From Planococcus citri (Eukaryota > Arthropoda > Insecta > Hemiptera > Pseudococcidae), in the NCBI RefSeq assembly GCF_950023065.1, contig NC_088680.1, forward strand, positions 43,698,559 through 43,762,558: 64,000 bases of DNA, read 5' to 3'. A program made the position numbers and the translations under genes. Positions 59,446 to 64,000 of the stretch are shown piece by piece. Under the pieces are notes generated by a model that made no database searches, was not told the DNA's origin, and saw only the letters and a program-made list of their open reading frames with translations. How positions within the stretch are numbered: position 1 is the first letter of the stretch; each line of letters starts with the position of its first letter.

Positions 59446-60762
59446 TTTTTAGCCAAATTTTTGTAAAAAATGATGGCTATTGCGGTAGGCCCAACTTTGG
59501 ATAAAAAGGTCGGGGGTCAAAAATTTTGATAGTTCTCGACGTTTTGAGCTCAGACTAGACGATTCCCGGTGTGTCAGTTTTTATATATATATTTATAATA
59601 TGTTTATATGTTTAGGTATATAGAAGTTTCACCGAAACTTGAATTTTTTACTTTTTTAATCAAGAGACGTTCTAATGAATGAAATGAGATAAAACTTGGA
59701 AAATAGGGTTCTTTTGGGAGCTAGAGTTGACCCCTGCAGTGGGGAGGGTCAAAGTTAAAAATTACAGAAAGGTCATTTTTTTGGAGGGGCATAATATGGC
59801 CCCAAATGAACGAAAAAGGTCCAAAATCATACCATAGGTCAGTACCTCCATTATAATTAACATATCCAAATTTCAGCTTCCTAGGTCATCCCCACCCCAT
59901 TTTAAGTGAGAAAAACCACATTTTACCTCTATTTTTGACCCCCTCACCCCTAAAATTGACCTTAGGAGTCCAAATTTTCAGCATACAATGAGAGGGTACC
60001 CCTTGAGTGCTTTTTGCAGGTTTCAACCTTCCAACCCCATTTGACCCCTCTCCAGGGTCAAAAAAGTGGATTTTTGCATGTTTTTTGACGTTTAGCCAAG
60101 CCTACAGCCCCTCCAAATTGACCTAGAGGGTCCAAATTTTCACAGTACATTGGGAGGATGCACCCAAAGTGCCTTTTGCAGGTTTCAACCTTCCAACCCC
60201 ATTTGACCCCTCTCCAAGGTCAAAAAAGTGGATTTTTTCATCCATTTCACGTGTTTTTTTGAAAATTTCAACATTTAGCCAAGCCTACAGCCCCTCCAAA
60301 TTGACCTAGAGGGTCCAAATTTTTACAGTACAATGGGAGGATGTACCCGAAGTGCCTTTTGCATGTTTCAATCGTCCAACCCAATTTTTACAGAAAGGTC
60401 ATTTTTTTGGAGGGGCATAATATGACCCCAAATGAATGAAAAGGGTCCAAATTCATACCATTGGTCAGTACCCCTATTGTGATCAACATATCCAAATTTC
60501 AGCTTCCTAGGTCATCCCCACTCCATTTTAGTTGGGAAAAACCACATTTTCCCCCTATTTTTGACCCCCTCACCCCTAAAATTGAGCTAGGGGGTCCAAT
60601 TTTTCACAGTACATTGGGAGGGTGTACCCGAAGTGCCTTTTGCAGGTTTCAACCTTCCAACCCCATTTGACCCCTCTCCAGGGACAAAAAAGTGGATTTT
60701 TTTTCATCGATTTTACGTGTTTTTTGAAAATTTTCACCTTTAGCCAAGCCTACCCCATGCAA
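59446..60762. mobile_element. R1 repeat, right copy (inverted relative to 10205-11975)
   Basis: Reverse complement of the left copy, starting with 'agccaaatttttg' and 'gtcagtttttatatatata', then the unique middle and the tandem units. It contains an internal partial duplication: about 59761-60005 and 60387-60620 resemble each other ('gaaaggtcatttttttggag' in both). The far end is cut inside a unit at about 60762. Confidence 0.75.
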
Positions 60763-60982
60763 AAAAATCATAGATTAGTAGTACTGCAGTAGTACCACAA
60801 TACTACTTTCAAAGTCATGAACAATTAGTATACTGGAAGTAGTACTGGTATTATACTTGAGTAGTACTGCAGTACTGTAGAGTGCGCTACAATGTATCTA
60901 CGTACGTAATTATTGGATGTTTAGGTTGTTATCGTTGATCATTAATAAATGAATGTATTCGTCTCGTGTACAATATATTACA
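60763..60982 (+). repeat. Probable 5' LTR region of the gypsy element
   Basis: Ends ..TTACA directly before TGGCGCTGCGGAC, the expected LTR end and primer-binding site start. The LTR start is uncertain, because the second LTR lies outside the window. It contains repeated 'agtagtactgcagta' words. Confidence 0.5.
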
Positions 60983-60997
60983 TGGCGCTGCGGACTA
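60983..60997 (+). other. Putative primer-binding site of the gypsy element
   Basis: TGGCGCTGCGGACT begins directly after an LTR-like ..CA end and lies about 108 bases before the gag start. The matching tRNA was not identified. Confidence 0.5.
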
Positions 60998-61090
60998 AAA
61001 AATTAAAATAAAATGGTTCGTTTTCGTTTAAAAAATTCGTTTTAATAATAATTGCAAAGTGCAAAGTAATAGTAATAATTAGTGATAAAA

Positions 61091-64000
61091 ATGTCGAATT
61101 ATAACAAGCCTAATGAGCTCAAATTGGACGCTAACGCAAGTGAAAACTGGCGACGTTTTCGGCGAGAATTTGATCTATATTTAAAAGCATCAAGTCTAAT
61201 AAACGCCGATGAAGTACGTAAATGTGCTTTATTACTCAATTTTGCCGGTGAAGCAGCCCAGGAGCTAATCGATTCATCTGGTATGTCCGAAGAGGATCAA
61301 GAAAGCCTCGAATTAGTTATTCAGTTCTTCGAAGACAGAATAAATCCTAAAGTCAACGTCACGTTTCTACGATTCAAGTTTTTATCACGGTCTCAAAAAG
61401 AAGACGAATCGTTTGAAGAATTCTTAGCTGCCTTGCAGAAACTAGTTCGTGGGTGTAAATTTAATGATCAAGAACAGTCCTTAATAAAAGATCGAATTGT
61501 AATTGGTACTAAAGATAAAACCCTGCAAGCCGATATGTTGAAAGTTCCTGACCTAAATTTAGAAGAAGCTATCGAGATGGCCAGAATTCAGGAATCGAGC
61601 ACTGCACAAGTTAAAGCGATCAACGAATGTTCCGCGTTGTTATCCACCGAAAAAGATAAAATAGACGCATTTAAAAATAAAAATAAATATAAGAATCGTT
61701 CTCGAAATTGTCGTGATAGTGAATATTCTTCTAATCGTAATGAAAATAATCGTGATAAAAATGATAGACAAAGTGATAATGAATCTTACTGGTGTAAAAA
61801 GTGTGATACCGTTCATCGTAGACGTGAATGCCCTGCATACGGCAAAAAGTGTTCGAATTGCGGTTACTTCGGTCATTTTGCCATCGGTTGTAAATTTAAA
61901 AACAAGCATTCGAAAAATCGAGATAAAAAGTTCCATACGTTGAAAGACAATTCGAGCAGTGATAGCGATTCTACGTTCTCGTTTAATGCGATTAAAATTA
62001 ATAAAATCGGAAAGAAAGCTTCCTGGTTCGAAAATATCACGATTAGTAACGATGTGATACCTTTCAAGTTGGATTGTGGTGCCGAAAATAATGTTCTACC
62101 GTATAAAATATTCAAGAAACTTGGCATCGATGAAAGTAAAATAAAATCTTCATCCGTACGTGCAGTCGCATATGGTAATACAGAGATCAACGTAGTTGGC
62201 GAAATAAAATTGAAGTCTAAAGTGAAAAATCAAATTCACAATATCGAATATTTAATCGTAGATGTCGACGACGACCCATTACTTGGTTTAAGTACCTGTG
62301 AAGAGCTGAAATTAATTAAACGAATAAACAAAGTTTCGAAAGCGGATCTATTGAAGGAATATGCGGATGTATTCAGAGGCATCGGAAAATTTAAGGAAAA
62401 GTATACCCTTAAATTAAAAAAGAATGCAGTCCCAACGATTTGTAAGCTGAAACGCGTTCCTGAAAGCATCCGAAAAGAACTGAAAAAAACGCTGGATAGA
62501 TATGAAAAAGCTAACATCATATCTAGGGTAAATAAACCCACTGAATGGGTAAGCAACATGGCCGTTGCTGAGAAGAAAAGCGGAAAACTTCGTTTGTGTT
62601 TATTTCCGTTAGAATTGAACGAAGCGTTGATACCGGATGTTCATCCTATTCCAACATCGAAGGAAATTATTCCAGAATTAGCCAATAAAAAGGTATTTAC
62701 GGTAGCAGACGTCAGTGAAGCGTTTTTCCATACAGAGCTTGATGAAGAAAGCAGTGAACTAACCACATTCATCACACCTTTTGGAAAATATAAGTATAAT
62801 TACCTGCCACAAGGTCTTAATATCTCTGCTGAAGTACACCAAAGAAATATTGAGAAGGTATTCGAAGGTTTGCCTGTGTTCCCGTATACTGATGATTTTA
62901 TTATTGCTGGAGAAGACGAAGAAGAACATGATCGAATTTTAAAATTAGTGCTGGATCGTGCCAGAGAGCACAACGTTCGTTTCAACATCAACAAACTACA
63001 ATACAAAATGTCCAAAGTCAAATTTTTAGGACTGATTGTATCTCGTGATGGCGTCGAAATTGATCAAGAGTATGTTGAAGCGGTCAAATCTCTTGGAATC
63101 CCAAAAAATCAAGAGGAACTTGGTTCTTTCTTGGGAATGGTGAATTCGTTACGTCAATTCATACCCAACATTGCTGAGAAAACGTCACTTTTACGGTCTT
63201 CGATGAAAAAAGGTACTGAATTCATTTGGACCTCCGATCATACCAAAGCTTATAACAAATTGATCGAAACACTGACCTCTACACCTACGTTGCGCATCTT
63301 TGATAGTAATAAACCAATACGTGTAGATTGTGATGCTTCCAAGAACGGCCTTGGAGCATGTTTGAAACAAGACAATCAACCAGTGTATTTTATGTCTCGA
63401 GCTCTCACTGAAACAGAAATTCGTTATTCACAAATCGAGAAAGAATTACTAGCGATCTGTTTTGCAGTTGAGAAATTTCATTACCATATCTACGGTCGAC
63501 ATGTTGATATCTATACCGATCACCTTCCGCTCCTACGTATTATGGAGAAGCCTTTATCTAATCTTACATCACGATTGCAGAAAATGAGAATGCGATTACT
63601 CCCGTATAAACTCAAGTTGCATTTTATCAAAGGAAAAGATAATAAAGTTGCTGATCATCTGTCAAGGTATTATTCTCTAACAACGAAATCGAATACTGAC
63701 TTCATGGACGTGCATATTCATTCTGTTCGTTCAAATTTCAAACCAAGCGATGAAAAGTTGAAGTCTATCAAGGAAGAAACTTCAAAAGATCCAATTTTGT
63801 CGCAAATTTTGAACGCATATCGTACTGATTGGCCCGAATTGAAAGATTTATCTCCAGATGTGAAGTACTATTACGAGTTACAAGATGACATTTTTGAAGA
63901 AGATGGTATTCTTTATTTAAATCATAAAATACTCGTTCCGAAGTCACTTGTTCCACAATTCTTGAGCAAAATTCATGAAGCTCATTTGGGTATTGAGAAA
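61091..64000 (+). CDS. Ty3/gypsy gag-pol polyprotein, single frame, 3' end outside the window
   Basis: ATG at 61091, open for 970 codons to the last base. Order: gag (about 1-230; SENWRRFRREFDLYLKA), a CCHC-like pair at 235-247 (CKKCDTVHRRREC) and a classic CCHC at 254-267 (CSNCGYFGHFAIGC); protease with LDCGAENNV at 327-335 (active Asp328, with Cys where Thr/Ser is usual); reverse transcriptase with Asp540 (VADVSEAFFH) and YTDD at 599-602; RNase H with Asp748 (VDCDASKNGLGA), Glu785 and Asp810; and the first His residues of the integrase zinc-binding region at the very end (KIHEAHLG). Gag and pol are fused without a frameshift. No inactivating change is visible, so this may be a young copy. 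It is inserted next to or in the right R1 repeat. Confidence 0.95.
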   Translation, partial: MSNYNKPNELKLDANASENWRRFRREFDLYLKASSLINADEVRKCALLLNFAGEAAQELIDSSGMSEEDQESLELVIQFFEDRINPKVNVTFLRFKFLSRSQKEDESFEEFLAALQKLVRGCKFNDQEQSLIKDRIVIGTKDKTLQADMLKVPDLNLEEAIEMARIQESSTAQVKAINECSALLSTEKDKIDAFKNKNKYKNRSRNCRDSEYSSNRNENNRDKNDRQSDNESYWCKKCDTVHRRRECPAYGKKCSNCGYFGHFAIGCKFKNKHSKNRDKKFHTLKDNSSSDSDSTFSFNAIKINKIGKKASWFENITISNDVIPFKLDCGAENNVLPYKIFKKLGIDESKIKSSSVRAVAYGNTEINVVGEIKLKSKVKNQIHNIEYLIVDVDDDPLLGLSTCEELKLIKRINKVSKADLLKEYADVFRGIGKFKEKYTLKLKKNAVPTICKLKRVPESIRKELKKTLDRYEKANIISRVNKPTEWVSNMAVAEKKSGKLRLCLFPLELNEALIPDVHPIPTSKEIIPELANKKVFTVADVSEAFFHTELDEESSELTTFITPFGKYKYNYLPQGLNISAEVHQRNIEKVFEGLPVFPYTDDFIIAGEDEEEHDRILKLVLDRAREHNVRFNINKLQYKMSKVKFLGLIVSRDGVEIDQEYVEAVKSLGIPKNQEELGSFLGMVNSLRQFIPNIAEKTSLLRSSMKKGTEFIWTSDHTKAYNKLIETLTSTPTLRIFDSNKPIRVDCDASKNGLGACLKQDNQPVYFMSRALTETEIRYSQIEKELLAICFAVEKFHYHIYGRHVDIYTDHLPLLRIMEKPLSNLTSRLQKMRMRLLPYKLKLHFIKGKDNKVADHLSRYYSLTTKSNTDFMDVHIHSVRSNFKPSDEKLKSIKEETSKDPILSQILNAYRTDWPELKDLSPDVKYYYELQDDIFEEDGILYLNHKILVPKSLVPQFLSKIHEAHLGIEK

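Noticed and set aside
61640..63956. Minus-strand and off-frame ORFs over the gypsy element
   Set aside because: Shadows of the continuous plus-strand gag-pol frame.

Overview
The window is nuclear DNA of an arthropod, most likely an insect. It is AT-rich, the genes have short phase-conserved introns with GT..AG ends, and Ty1/copia, Ty3/gypsy, mariner, hAT-like and Helitron-like elements are all present. I cannot fix the order from sequence alone. Short spacer words such as 'taggtacct' occur in several insect groups, and a sap-feeding hemipteran is only a guess.

Layout. 1-9204 is a Ty1/copia-type retrotransposon on the minus strand. Its 3' LTR is split by a 3.7-kb Helitron-like insertion, its gag is split by a 565-bp hAT-like MITE with an 8-bp target duplication, and its integrase is missing. 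9598-10200 is a GC-rich minisatellite. 10205-11975 is a repeat (called R1 here) that recurs in inverted orientation at 59446-60762, so two R1 copies bracket the gene cluster. 61091-64000 is an intact, single-frame gag-pol ORF of a Ty3/gypsy element that runs off the window.

The core (13357-59366) is a head-to-tail array of one gene family, all on the minus strand: twelve copies with 3' exons (named NUC-A to NUC-L here, left to right) and two 5' fragments. Full copies have seven exons: signal peptide, Cys-containing N-terminal exon, three short exons, then two exons carrying a fold that I align to the DNA/RNA non-specific endonuclease (NUC) family, the family of insect gut dsRNases. In all twelve copies the catalytic RGH triplet reads YGC, and the Mg-ligand Asn position is Ala. 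This looks like a secreted, catalytically dead nuclease family that has been amplified and kept largely open. That is the most interesting content of the window.

The family falls into type I (A-D) and type II (E-L), and type II divides into alpha (E, G, I) and beta (F, H, J, K, L). A two-gene unit E-F of about 7.35 kb is duplicated next door as G-H. Decay and remodelling are visible: E lost most of exon 2 and its donor, I has exon 1 fused in frame to exon 5, A has a premature stop, L lost exons 1-3 at an R1 breakpoint, and two loci keep only 5' exons. A deleted mariner sits in the A-B spacer, with the empty site preserved in the paralogous B-C and C-D spacers.
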